DNA of 64,000 nt, taken from Algibacter marinivivus (lineage in GTDB: Bacteria > Bacteroidota > Bacteroidia > Flavobacteriales > Flavobacteriaceae). The stretch spans positions 620,001 to 684,000 of the forward strand of contig NZ_QFRI01000001.1 in the NCBI RefSeq assembly GCF_003143755.1, given 5' to 3'. The notes below the pieces were generated by a model, which was given only the letters and a program-made list of their open reading frames with translations, had not been told where the DNA came from and did not search any database. Position numbers and translations under genes: made by a program. Of the stretch, positions 1-9,067 are shown in pieces (the stretch's first letter is position 1; every line of letters begins with the position of its first letter).

Positions 1-562
1 TATTGTAGGCTCTGGTTTTAACGATTGGGGTGCAACTCCTGATGCCAAATTATATTATGATTACACAAGTGACACTTTTAAAGTTGGTGTTCAACTTTTA
101 GACGGTGAAATTAAATTCCGTATGAATAACACTTGGGGTGGTGATGTTGGTGATGCTAACAATGATGGTATTTTAGACTCTGATTCTGACAACAATATTG
201 CTGTAACTGCTGGACATTATCTAGTAACTGTTAACTTAAACGATATGTCTTATAGTATCGAACCAGCAACAAACGTATGGGGAGCTGTAGGTTCTGGATA
301 TAATGACTGGGGAGCTACTCCAGATGCTAGTCTAACAGAAATCCAACCAGGTGTTTTTTATGCTGAAAATATAACCATGCTTGATGGTGAAATTAAATTC
401 CGTATGAATAATAATTGGGGCGGTGATTATGGTGATGCTAATGCAGATGGTATTTTAGATCAAGATTCAGACAACAATATTGCTGTAACTGCTGGAAATT
501 ACGTTGTATCAATAGATTTTAACGATGCTGCTGGACCTGCATATTATTTAGGCTCTAGGTAA
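1..562 (+). CDS. SusE/SusF-like outer-membrane starch-binding protein (3' part)
   Basis: The frame is open from base 2 with no start, so the gene begins left of the window. The visible part consists of two tandem modules of about 95 residues, each carrying the block GSGxNDWGATPDA, then DGEIKFRMNN, then DSDNNIAVTAG. This layout fits SusE/SusF-type surface lipoproteins, which bind starch or maltodextrin beside a SusC/SusD transporter. The assignment rests on the repeat pattern and on the secreted GH13 amylase 88 bases downstream, which is typical of a polysaccharide utilisation locus. The lipoprotein signal cannot be checked because the N-terminus is missing. A different carbohydrate-binding surface protein with the same fold remains possible. 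Confidence 0.72.
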   Translation, partial: IVGSGFNDWGATPDAKLYYDYTSDTFKVGVQLLDGEIKFRMNNTWGGDVGDANNDGILDSDSDNNIAVTAGHYLVTVNLNDMSYSIEPATNVWGAVGSGYNDWGATPDASLTEIQPGVFYAENITMLDGEIKFRMNNNWGGDYGDANADGILDQDSDNNIAVTAGNYVVSIDFNDAAGPAYYLGSR

Positions 563-598
563 GCTCTTTTAAAAAGTAAATATTTTTTGAATTAGGAA

Positions 599-634
599 GA
601 GGTTGCATGTTATCTTATTGCAGCCTCTTTTTTT
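599..634 (+). terminator. Rho-independent terminator after the SusE/F-like gene
   Basis: GAGGTTGCA (599-607) pairs with TGCAGCCTC (619-627), with one G-T wobble, and a T-run follows. It may partly separate the surface protein from the amylase gene that starts at 651. Confidence 0.75.
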
Positions 635-650
635 ATAAAAACTAAATGCT

Positions 651-3536
651 ATGAAAAAATTAATACTCGTTTTTTTACTATTCATAAATTGGTGTTTTGC
701 ACAGCAACAAACTGTAACACATTCTGTTACTCCATCACCTTTTGAAGAAAGCGACAATATAACAATTACTATCCAAGGTAGTAGTGTTAATGAAGTCACT
801 TGGGGTATTACAGGTAATGAATTATATCTTTGGGCTTGGTCTTTTGGTACTAACTTAGGTAATTTACAAGATTGTCCAACTAATGGTTCTTGGGATAACT
901 CAAGTGAAACAAATCGTTTTACATACAATAGTGGTTCAGATACCTATACTATTTCTTTCGTACCGACATCGTTTTTTTCGAGAACAGGCATAGGAAGAAT
1001 TGGCTTTTTAGTAAAAGCTAAAGATGGTAATGGAGATAAAAAATCTCAAGATATTTTAGAAGATGTTGGTGCTTTTCAATTATCACTTACTTCACCGACT
1101 AATACAACAACTATATTGTCATCCGGAGCAAATCTTAATATTACGGGATCTAATACTGGTGGAAATGCAAATTATGTTTTAAAAGCTGATGGAAGTACTG
1201 TTAATTCACAATCCGGAATTTCATCATATTCATATACAGATACAAATATTACTGTTAATAAAAATTACACACTAGAGGCTACTTTAAACGGAGAAACAAA
1301 AACAAAAACCTTTTCAGTTATAGTTGACCCTGGAACAAGTTTTAGTGTTATGCCGCAAACTTATTTAGATGGCATAACCTATGATGACACAGACCCAACT
1401 AAAGCGACATTAGTACTTTATGCCACAGGAAAAGACTTTGTATATGTTGCAGGGAGTTTTAACAATTGGCAACCCGATGCAAATTATGCTATGAAACGTG
1501 ACCCATCTAGAAATAATAAATTTTGGCTCACATTAACAGGCTTAACCTCTGGGCAAATTGAAACTTTTCAATATTGGGCAGTTGATAAAACACCTATAGC
1601 CAATTCACCAGCATTGGTTAAAACTGCAGACCCCTATTCTACTCTAGTTTTATCTCCTTTTGACGATCCGTCTATTCCAGCATCAACTTACCCGAATTTA
1701 CCAATATACCCTGCTGGTCAAGAACGTGAGGTTACTGTTTTACAAACTGGAAAAACACCTTATAACTGGCAGATTACAAACTTCAACAAACCTAAAAAAG
1801 AGGATTTGGTTATTTATGAAGTTTTAATTCGAGATTTTGATGCCGACAGGAACTTTCAAGATATTATTGATAAAATAGATTATTTTAAAAACTTAAATAT
1901 TAATGCTATTGAACTCATGCCTGTAATGGAATTTGAAGGCAATGAAAGTTGGGGATACAATACTTCTTTTCATATGGCTTTAGATAAGTTTTATGGTACT
2001 GAGGATAAATTTAAAGAACTTGTAGATGTCTGTCATCAAAACGGTATTGCCGTTATTTTAGACGTTGCATTAAACCATGCTTTTGGAAGAAATCCAATGG
2101 TTCGTATGTGGATGAAAGATTCTGATAATGATGGCTGGGGAGAACCAAGTTCTGAAAATCCGTATTTTAATGAAACCGCTAGACACTCATATAATGTTGG
2201 TTATGATTTTGATCATTCAAATTCTTTCACCAGAGTATACACTAAACGTGTTGTTAAGCATTGGATAGAGGAATTCAATATTGACGGTTTCCGTTGGGAT
2301 TTAACAAAAGGGTTTACTCAATTATGCTCTTCTGGAGATGAAGGATGTACAAATAGTTTTAAACAGGATAGGGTTGATGTTTTAAAAGAATATGCGGATT
2401 ACTCATGGAGTCTAGACGAAACACATTATGTGATTTTTGAACATTTAGGAGCTGATAACGAAGAACAGGAATGGGCTAATTACAGAATTGGAGATGCCAT
2501 TCCTAAGGGTGTTATGATGTGGAGTGAAATGTGGACAGCTTATAAAAACCTTGCTCAAGGACAAACCAGTGATATTAATTTTGACAGAATGGGGCATTCC
2601 TCCCATGGTTTTACAGAAAAACGTACATTAGGCTACCCAGAAAGTCATGATAAAGATAGAATCATGTATGAAATGACCGAATTTGGTATTGACACTAATC
2701 CATCACATGATGTAACAAATTTGAACACTGCTTTATCTAGAATGTCTGCATTGGGTGCTGTAACACTAACCATTCCAGGACCAAAAATGGTATGGCATTT
2801 TGCGGATTTAGGAATGGAAAATTCTATATGGACATGCTCTAATGGTGTTGTTAATTCTGATTATGATGGAAATGGTGATGGAGATTGTAAGTTAGATACA
2901 AAACCTCAGCCGCAATGGACAAATAATTGGTTAGGTAATGCTAACAGAAATCAAATTTATAATGATTGGTCAAGGTTAAACGCTCTAAAAATTAATGAAG
3001 CTGTTTTTGAAGGTGATTACAATATAACGTCAGGAACTCAAACACCTAGAATAAGCATTTATACTGGTGATGAAAATACATCAGGATCAGAGCTTAAAAA
3101 TGTCATTGTTATTGCAAACTTTTCGGTAACCAATCAAACTATAAGCCCTAATTTTCCATATTCTGGAGATTGGTACGATTTAATGGATGAATCAAACACA
3201 CCAGCAACAATTAATGGTTCTATAACTTCAATTAATCTAAACCCAGGTGAATTTAGAGTTTATGGCAATCAAGTATCAACGTTATCCGTTGGAAAGATTA
3301 ACGCTGATATTGAACTTAAAATATTTCCAAACCCAGCAAATCACTCATTTTCAATAAATAAAAATATTAGCAAACTTGATATATATAATATCACAGGAAA
3401 GCTAATAAAAACCTTCCAAGGCGATTTTAGAAAAGGTAATGCTTTTGATATTTCTAACCTAAAACAAAGTATTTACTTAGTTAAAATTATTAATAATTTA
3501 GGTGAAACAAGTACAGTAAAACTTATAAAAATTTAG
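651..3536 (+). CDS. Secreted GH13 alpha-amylase with type IX sorting domain
   Basis: A 961-residue enzyme predicted to hydrolyse alpha-1,4-glucans outside the cell or on its surface. A signal peptide (MKKLILVFLLF..CFAQ) is followed by Ig/CBM48-like beta domains; VYVAGSFNNW near residue 264 is typical of a CBM48/E-set fold. The GH13 barrel shows region I DVALNHAF (from D471), region II GFRWDLTKGF (nucleophile D550), a candidate acid E597 in FEHLGAD, and region IV YPESHD (D667). The last ~75 residues, starting about residue 890 with IFPNPANHSF and ending VKLIKI, form a type A T9SS sorting domain, so export through the type IX system is expected. It lies directly after a SusE/F-like gene, so it is probably the SusG counterpart of a starch locus. 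Confidence 0.9.
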   Translation: MKKLILVFLLFINWCFAQQQTVTHSVTPSPFEESDNITITIQGSSVNEVTWGITGNELYLWAWSFGTNLGNLQDCPTNGSWDNSSETNRFTYNSGSDTYTISFVPTSFFSRTGIGRIGFLVKAKDGNGDKKSQDILEDVGAFQLSLTSPTNTTTILSSGANLNITGSNTGGNANYVLKADGSTVNSQSGISSYSYTDTNITVNKNYTLEATLNGETKTKTFSVIVDPGTSFSVMPQTYLDGITYDDTDPTKATLVLYATGKDFVYVAGSFNNWQPDANYAMKRDPSRNNKFWLTLTGLTSGQIETFQYWAVDKTPIANSPALVKTADPYSTLVLSPFDDPSIPASTYPNLPIYPAGQEREVTVLQTGKTPYNWQITNFNKPKKEDLVIYEVLIRDFDADRNFQDIIDKIDYFKNLNINAIELMPVMEFEGNESWGYNTSFHMALDKFYGTEDKFKELVDVCHQNGIAVILDVALNHAFGRNPMVRMWMKDSDNDGWGEPSSENPYFNETARHSYNVGYDFDHSNSFTRVYTKRVVKHWIEEFNIDGFRWDLTKGFTQLCSSGDEGCTNSFKQDRVDVLKEYADYSWSLDETHYVIFEHLGADNEEQEWANYRIGDAIPKGVMMWSEMWTAYKNLAQGQTSDINFDRMGHSSHGFTEKRTLGYPESHDKDRIMYEMTEFGIDTNPSHDVTNLNTALSRMSALGAVTLTIPGPKMVWHFADLGMENSIWTCSNGVVNSDYDGNGDGDCKLDTKPQPQWTNNWLGNANRNQIYNDWSRLNALKINEAVFEGDYNITSGTQTPRISIYTGDENTSGSELKNVIVIANFSVTNQTISPNFPYSGDWYDLMDESNTPATINGSITSINLNPGEFRVYGNQVSTLSVGKINADIELKIFPNPANHSFSINKNISKLDIYNITGKLIKTFQGDFRKGNAFDISNLKQSIYLVKIINNLGETSTVKLIKI

Positions 3537-3552
3537 TTTAGTTTGTTTATAA

Positions 3553-3592
3553 AAAAGCTTCTCAATTCCTGTTTGGAACATGAGAAGCTTTT
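3553..3592. terminator. Bidirectional terminator between amylase and transaldolase genes
   Basis: A perfect 12-bp inverted repeat, AAAAGCTTCTCA (3553-3564) with TGAGAAGCTTTT (3581-3592), sits between two convergent genes. It is A/T-flanked on both sides, so it can serve both strands. Confidence 0.88.
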
Positions 3593-3617
3593 ATTGTTTT
3601 AAAAGGAAAATAGAATT

Positions 3618-4274
3618 CTAACTATTTCCTTTTTTATAGTCTGCTAAAAACTTAGCTAAACCAATATCAGTTAAAGGATGTTTTAGTAAACCTTTGATAG
3701 AAGATAAACCTCCAGTCATAACATCACTACCTAATTTAGCACAGTCTATAACATGCATAGTGTGTCTTACAGATGCTGCTAATATTTGAGTCTTAAATCC
3801 GTAGTTATCATAGATTTGTCTGATTTCTGCAATTAGGTTTAACCCATCGGTTGAAATATCATCTAATCTACCAATAAATGGAGACACATAAGTCGCTCCT
3901 GCTTTAGCAGCTAAAAGTGCTTGACCCGCAGAAAATACTAATGTAACATTTGTTTTAATGCCTTTATCTGAGAAATATTTACATGCTTTAATACCATCTG
4001 CAATTAATGGTAATTTTACAACAATTTGAGGGTTTAAAGCTGCTAATGCTTCTCCTTCTCTAACCATACCTTCAAAATCTGTAGAAATAACCTCAGCACT
4101 TACATCGCCTTCAACTAAATCGCAAATCTTTTTGTAATGTGCAATGATATTATCTTCTCCTGTAATACCTTCCTTAGCCATTAAAGACGGGTTTGTTGTT
4201 ACACCATCTAAAACCCCTAAAGCTTGTGCTTCTGCAATATCATCAAGGTTTGCTGTATCTATAAAAAATTTCAT
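3618..4274 (-). CDS. tal: Transaldolase, small (TalC/FSA-type) family
   Basis: A 218-residue cytoplasmic pentose-phosphate enzyme that transfers a dihydroxyacetone unit between sugar phosphates. The Schiff-base lysine is K87 in IVVKLPL, and the N-terminal [13 protein letters not shown] and TTNPSL motifs are typical. The family also contains fructose-6-phosphate aldolases; those carry Tyr where this protein has F133 in SPFIGR, which favours true transaldolase activity. It starts 7 bases after the transketolase stop, so the two are almost certainly co-transcribed as a non-oxidative pentose-phosphate unit. Confidence 0.93.
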   Translation of the reverse strand: MKFFIDTANLDDIAEAQALGVLDGVTTNPSLMAKEGITGEDNIIAHYKKICDLVEGDVSAEVISTDFEGMVREGEALAALNPQIVVKLPLIADGIKACKYFSDKGIKTNVTLVFSAGQALLAAKAGATYVSPFIGRLDDISTDGLNLIAEIRQIYDNYGFKTQILAASVRHTMHVIDCAKLGSDVMTGGLSSIKGLLKHPLTDIGLAKFLADYKKGNS

Positions 4275-4281
4275 CTGTTAT

Positions 4282-6330
4282 TTATTTTATTAAAACGTTA
4301 GTATTTAAGTACTCCATTACATTTTGGCTTACCTGCTCTCCGGTAAAACCAAATTTTTCATCTAAAACACCAGCTGGTGCAGAATACCCGAAGTGATCTA
4401 CTCCAAAAACTTTTCCATTTGCTCCAACAAGACCTTCTAAATTTACAGGTAATCCAGCAGTTAAACCATATAATGGTTTATCATTTGGAATAATACTTTC
4501 TTGATATGCTTTAGATTGTAATCTGAATACACCTTCTGAAATTATAGAAGCAATATTCACTTTCAATCCTTCTTTTTCTTCAAGAATTTGAGCTGCGTCA
4601 ATTAAAGTTGAAACTTCCGACCCGTTTGCTACAAGAACTATATCTGGATTTTCTACTTCTTTAACTAAATAACCACCTTTCTCAGCAGCTAAAGCTTCTT
4701 GGTATCTTGATTCACCTTGAGCAGGAACATCTTTAATGCCTTGTCTAGATAAGATTAAACCTGATGGTGTATCTTTATTTTCTAAAGCCATTTTCCAAGC
4801 TACACTTGTTTCTGCTGAATCTGCAGGTCGCATTGCTAAGAAACTATTTTTACCACTATGGTTTTTAAGTTTCTCTAATAAACGAATTTGAGCTTCTTGT
4901 TCAATAGGCTGGTGAGTTGGCCCGTCTTCACCTACTCTAAAAGCATCGTGAGTCCAAACATATTTTACACCTAATTCTTGAATTCCACTTAAACGAATAG
5001 CTGGTTTCATATAATCTGAAAATACAAAGAATGTTGCTACAACTGGAATACAACCTCCATGTAATGCAATACCATTTGCTATACAAGACATAGTTAATTC
5101 TGCGACACCTGCTTGTAAGAACGACCCACTGAAATCACCTTTTTGTAATGCTGAAGATTTTTTTAAAAACCCATCTGTTTTATCACTATTAGATAAATCT
5201 GCAGAAGACACAATCATGTTTTCAACATTATCAGCTAAATAGCCTAATACATTTGAAGACGCTACTCTGGTTGCTAATCCTGCTTTATGCTCAATAGATT
5301 CAAAATCTAATTCTGGAAGGTCTCCTGATAAAAAGAAATCCAATTTACTAGCTAAAGCAGCATTATCTTTTCTCCAAACATCAATTACAGCTTTCTTTTC
5401 AGCTGCTTGAGCTGTTTTTTCTGATATTAAGTTTTTATAAAAATCACTTACATCACTAAAGATATCAAAAGGATTTTCAACGCTTGCTCCTAAATTTAGT
5501 AATGTTTTTTCGTAATCTGCTCCTGTTGCTCCAATAGGCTGCCCGTGAAGCTCACAATGCCCTTCAAACATACTTCCATCAGCAGTTACACAACCTTTAC
5601 CCATTATTGTTTTACCAATAATTAACGTAGGTTTTTCAGTTTCGTTATTAGCATCTTTTAATGCTTGTCTTATTTCATTGTGGTTATGACCATCAATCGT
5701 TACAACTTTCCATCCCCAAGCTTCATATTTAGCTGCTGTATCTTCACTAGTAACCTCGTCTGTAGATGTTGATAATTGAATATCATTTGAATCGAAAAAC
5801 ATAATAAAGTTATTCAATCCTAAATGACCAGCAATTCTACCTGCACCTTGAGAGATTTCCTCTTGAATACCTCCATCAGAAATAAAACCATATACTTTAT
5901 GATTCATCCAATCTCCAAAACGCGCTTTTAAAAACTTAGCTGCAATTGCAGCTCCTACTCCCATAGTATGTCCTTGACCTAAAGGTCCAGATGTATTTTC
6001 AATACCTCTAGCAACATCAACTTCTGGATGGCCTGGAGTAATTGAACCCCATTGTCTGAAATTTGCAACATCATCTTTAGCATAATTTCCTAAAAGATAA
6101 TACTGCGCATACATTAACGTAGATAAGTGACCTGCATCCATGAAGAAGCGGTCTCTAAATGCCCATTCCATATCTGAAGGATCATAATTAAAAAATTCTG
6201 AATATAGAATGTGCATAAAATCTGCACCTCCCATTGGCCCACCTGGGTGACCCGATTTAGCTTTTTCTACCATAGCTACAGCTAATGCTCTAATATTATC
6301 TGCTGCTTGTAAATTAATGTCTTTGTTCAT
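4282..6330 (-). CDS. tkt: Transketolase
   Basis: A 682-residue single-chain transketolase that moves two-carbon units between sugar phosphates using thiamine diphosphate. The N-terminal half has the substrate-loop His of KSGHPGGPMG, the GHTMGVG segment, and the cofactor block SDGGIQEE...NNFIMFFDSND. The pyrimidine-binding and C-terminal domains follow (WTHDAFRVGEDGPTHQP, then LVANGSEV). The length matches full transketolases, not split-subunit forms. It is the first gene of a two-gene operon with transaldolase. A TATATTTG box lies about 84 bases upstream of the start on this strand. Confidence 0.96.
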   Translation of the reverse strand: MNKDINLQAADNIRALAVAMVEKAKSGHPGGPMGGADFMHILYSEFFNYDPSDMEWAFRDRFFMDAGHLSTLMYAQYYLLGNYAKDDVANFRQWGSITPGHPEVDVARGIENTSGPLGQGHTMGVGAAIAAKFLKARFGDWMNHKVYGFISDGGIQEEISQGAGRIAGHLGLNNFIMFFDSNDIQLSTSTDEVTSEDTAAKYEAWGWKVVTIDGHNHNEIRQALKDANNETEKPTLIIGKTIMGKGCVTADGSMFEGHCELHGQPIGATGADYEKTLLNLGASVENPFDIFSDVSDFYKNLISEKTAQAAEKKAVIDVWRKDNAALASKLDFFLSGDLPELDFESIEHKAGLATRVASSNVLGYLADNVENMIVSSADLSNSDKTDGFLKKSSALQKGDFSGSFLQAGVAELTMSCIANGIALHGGCIPVVATFFVFSDYMKPAIRLSGIQELGVKYVWTHDAFRVGEDGPTHQPIEQEAQIRLLEKLKNHSGKNSFLAMRPADSAETSVAWKMALENKDTPSGLILSRQGIKDVPAQGESRYQEALAAEKGGYLVKEVENPDIVLVANGSEVSTLIDAAQILEEKEGLKVNIASIISEGVFRLQSKAYQESIIPNDKPLYGLTAGLPVNLEGLVGANGKVFGVDHFGYSAPAGVLDEKFGFTGEQVSQNVMEYLNTNVLIK

Positions 6331-6413
6331 TTTTTTAATTATGATTTATATTTAATGGCTTAAAAATGTGTTTTTTGAACGCAAAAAAGGCTTACAAAAC
6401 TTTTATTTTTTTG

Positions 6414-6421
6414 CAAATATA
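6414..6421 (-). promoter_or_regulatory. Probable -7 box of the tkt-tal promoter
   Basis: TATATTTG on the minus strand matches the Bacteroidota -7 consensus TAnnTTTG, upstream of transketolase. No good TTTG -33 box is visible at the expected distance, so confidence is moderate. Confidence 0.45.
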
Positions 6422-6540
6422 TAATCTTTAAATTGCTTTGGTGTCCTGTATATAAAAATAATTTAATAACAAGTGTTAACATCTATAATATGATGCTAAT
6501 TATTTAGGAAAATCAGTAGTGCTTTTAAAATTTAAAATGC

Positions 6541-8799
6541 TTAATTTAATTCAAAATCAGCATCTAAAGTATGTATTGAATTTCCACCAACAAAAACCTT
6601 AAAGTCTCCTGATTCAATAATATATTCACCTTGATTATTATAAAATCCAAGCGTTTCTTTATCTAATTTGAAAGTAATTGTTTTAGTTTCTCCTGTTTTA
6701 ATTTCAACTAACTCAAAACCTTTAAGTTCTCTAACTGGTCTTGTAACACTTCCAACCAAATCTCTTATATACAATTGTACAACTTCTTTCCCATCATAAG
6801 CTCCAGTATTTTTAACATCCACAGATACTGTTACATCATCTCCAATTTTGAATTGTTTTCCATTTAATTTAAGATTACTATACTTAAAAGTGGTATAGCT
6901 TAATCCATGGCCAAATGAGTAAAGTGGTGTGTTTTCAGAATCTATATAATGTGACCAAAATACATTACCTTCTTTATTTGTTGGTCTTCCTGTATTTTTA
7001 TAATTATAATAAATTGGTACTTGTCCAACTCGTCTTGGAAATGTCATAGGTAATTTTCCACTAGGATTATAATCACCATACAAAACCTGGGCTACTGCAT
7101 TTCCAGTTTGTGTTCCTAATTGCCACGCTTCTACTATTGCTGGAATATGTTTGTCTGCCCAAGTAATAGCCAATGGTCTTCCGTTGTTTAAAACTAATAC
7201 GATATTAGTATTGACTTTGTAAACAGCTTCTAATAAATCTTGTTGAACACCAGGTAATTGCAAATCAGTTCTACTTCTTGCTTCACCAGATTGAAAACCA
7301 TGTTCTCCTAAAACCATAACAACTACATCTGCATTTTTAGCTGCTTTGATAGCCTCATCAAATTCACTTTTATCAGTTGTATTTATTTTAACCTCTTTAA
7401 CAAAAGCTGTTGAACCTACTGATACATCTGCTCCTTTTTTATAAACTAACTCATTCCCTTTGTAACTTTGCATACCTTCTAAAACTGAGACCGCAGTATT
7501 GTCATCAGATGCTATACGCCAACTTCCTAGAGGACTATTTTTATCTGCTGCTAAAGCACCGATTAAAGCTATTTTTTGACCTTCTTTTTTTAGAGGTAAT
7601 ACATTATTCTCATTTTTAAGAAGTACAATAGATTTTTTTGCCATATCTAATACGGCATCATGATGCTTAGAATTACCAATCATTTCTTTTTCTCTTGCTT
7701 CATCACAATATTTATAAGGATCTTCAAACAATCCAAGTTCAAATTTCACCCTTAGTATACGACTAACAGCATCATCTAACAACGCTTCATCTATAACACC
7801 ATCTTTAACTAATTGCGCAAGTTCTTCTATATAAACATAACCTTCCATATCCATATCAGAGCCAGCTGTTGCAGCAATTTTTGCAGCTTGCTTTTTATCT
7901 TTAGCATGTCCCCAAGAAATCATTTCTCTAATTGAGGCCCAATCAGAAATTACAAAACCATTAAAATTCCATTTCCCTTTTAATATATCGCGTTGTAAAT
8001 AAGAACTCCCAGTAACAGGCACTCCATCAATCTCATTAAATGAATTCATTAATGTTTTTACATTTGCGTCTACTGCAGCTTTAAAAGGAGGAAATACAAT
8101 ATTATGCAATGTTGATGTTCCAATATCAACAGCATTATATTCTCGACCAGCTTCAGCAAATCCATATCCGGCAAAATGTTTAGCTGTGGCAGCAATTGTA
8201 CTTACATCAGTTAAATCATCACCTTGAAAACCATTAATACGTGCTATTGCTATTTTGCTTCCTAAATACGGATCTTCTCCAGCACCTTCCATAACTCTAC
8301 CCCAACGTGCATCTCTTGAAACATCTACCATAGGCGCAAAAGTCCAATTAATACCCGTAGCTGACGCTTCAATTGCAGCTACTCTTGCAGATTGCTCTAT
8401 AGCCTCCAAATCCCAACTTGCAGATTCAGCTAAAGGGATTGGACTTAGGGTTTTATAACCATGAATCACATCAAAACCAATTATTAAAGGAATTCCTAAT
8501 CGAGATTCTTCAACTACTATTTTTTGTACTGAGCGCACTTGCTCAACACTTCTTACATTTAACATTGATCCTACCCAACCCTTACGCAAATGTTCATATT
8601 TTTTTGCTGCACTACCATTTTTAGGTGACGGTCCTGTAGCATCCCAAAACCCATTGTATTGGTTCATCTGCCCCACCTTTTCTTCAATAGTCATTAGTTT
8701 TAACAAAGAATCTATTTTTATTTCTATTTTTTGATTTTTCTGAGCAGTACAAATTTGAAAGGCAAAAAGCGCTAATACTAATGGTATTATATTTTTCAT
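6541..8799 (-). CDS. bglX: Periplasmic GH3 beta-glucosidase
   Basis: A 752-residue enzyme releasing terminal glucose from beta-glucosides. A signal peptide (MKNIIPLVLALFAFQICTAQ) precedes a GH3 N-terminal barrel containing WTFAPMVDVSRDARWGR, KHFAGYG and the nucleophile D286 in FVISDW. Next come the GH3 C-terminal alpha/beta domain (VMVLGEHGFQSGEA) and a fibronectin-III-like tail (VSVDVKNTGAYDGKEVVQLY). The order and length match BglX. The exact substrate cannot be told from sequence; xylosidase or other GH3 activities are possible. It stands alone between transketolase and tRNA-Leu. Confidence 0.92.
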   Translation of the reverse strand: MKNIIPLVLALFAFQICTAQKNQKIEIKIDSLLKLMTIEEKVGQMNQYNGFWDATGPSPKNGSAAKKYEHLRKGWVGSMLNVRSVEQVRSVQKIVVEESRLGIPLIIGFDVIHGYKTLSPIPLAESASWDLEAIEQSARVAAIEASATGINWTFAPMVDVSRDARWGRVMEGAGEDPYLGSKIAIARINGFQGDDLTDVSTIAATAKHFAGYGFAEAGREYNAVDIGTSTLHNIVFPPFKAAVDANVKTLMNSFNEIDGVPVTGSSYLQRDILKGKWNFNGFVISDWASIREMISWGHAKDKKQAAKIAATAGSDMDMEGYVYIEELAQLVKDGVIDEALLDDAVSRILRVKFELGLFEDPYKYCDEAREKEMIGNSKHHDAVLDMAKKSIVLLKNENNVLPLKKEGQKIALIGALAADKNSPLGSWRIASDDNTAVSVLEGMQSYKGNELVYKKGADVSVGSTAFVKEVKINTTDKSEFDEAIKAAKNADVVVMVLGEHGFQSGEARSRTDLQLPGVQQDLLEAVYKVNTNIVLVLNNGRPLAITWADKHIPAIVEAWQLGTQTGNAVAQVLYGDYNPSGKLPMTFPRRVGQVPIYYNYKNTGRPTNKEGNVFWSHYIDSENTPLYSFGHGLSYTTFKYSNLKLNGKQFKIGDDVTVSVDVKNTGAYDGKEVVQLYIRDLVGSVTRPVRELKGFELVEIKTGETKTITFKLDKETLGFYNNQGEYIIESGDFKVFVGGNSIHTLDADFELN

Positions 8800-8854
8800 T
8801 TGGAATAATTTATTCTCTTAAAGATATTTAAAAAGTCGAAGATAATAAATACAA

Positions 8855-8884
8855 AAAAAGTCGAAGATAAATCTTCGACTTTTT
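8855..8884. terminator. Terminator of tRNA-Leu
   Basis: AAAAGTCGAAGAT (8856-8868) is perfectly complementary to ATCTTCGACTTTT (8871-8883), directly beside the 3' end of tRNA-Leu on the minus strand. The left arm is repeated as an unpaired direct copy at about 8830-8844. Confidence 0.85.
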
Positions 8885-8885
8885 G

Positions 8886-8967
8886 TGCGGGCGGGGAGAC
8901 TCGAACTCCCACACATTGCTGCACTAGATCCTAAGTCTAGCGTGTCTACCAATTCCACCACGCCCGC
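8886..8967 (-). tRNA. tRNA-Leu (anticodon UAG)
   Basis: Read on the minus strand, the acceptor stem GCGGGCG pairs with CGCCCGC and the discriminator is A. The anticodon stem CTAGA/TCTAG encloses the loop CTTAGGA, giving anticodon TAG for CUA codons. GTTCGAGTC forms the T arm, and a long variable arm is present, as expected for class II tRNA-Leu (82 nt). CCA is not encoded. A strong promoter lies just upstream and a terminator just downstream, so it is a single-gene unit. Confidence 0.96.
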
Positions 8968-8977
8968 TAAAGGATTG

Positions 8978-9007
8978 CAAATATAATCAACATTTTTAAA
9001 TTGCAAA
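8978..9007 (-). promoter_or_regulatory. tRNA-Leu promoter (TTTG-N18-TATATTTG)
   Basis: On the minus strand, TTTG (9004-9007) is followed after 18 bases by TATATTTG (8978-8985). Both boxes and the spacing match the Bacteroidota primary sigma consensus. The -7 box ends about 10 bases before the mature tRNA 5' end. Confidence 0.85.
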
Positions 9008-9037
9008 CTTTATAGTATCAAAAAACATTCTTTTTTA

Positions 9038-9045
9038 TACTTTTG
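9038..9045 (+). promoter_or_regulatory. -7 box of the M20 dipeptidase promoter
   Basis: TACTTTTG matches TAnnTTTG. It ends one base before an in-frame ATG, which argues that this ATG is not used and that translation starts at 9068. No clear -33 box. Confidence 0.5.
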
Positions 9046-9067
9046 AATGCATCCATATAAAAACCTC

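Noticed and set aside
569-928. Open minus-strand frame of 119 codons
   Set aside because: It lies over the start of the GH13 amylase and a terminator, with unlikely composition; a shadow frame.
8818-9006. Minus-strand frame of 62 codons over tRNA-Leu
   Set aside because: The frame translates the tRNA gene itself.
9047-9067. Upstream ATG of the M20 dipeptidase
   Set aside because: It is one base from a TACTTTTG -7 box and would precede the transcript start; the Met at 9068 fits the family N-terminus.
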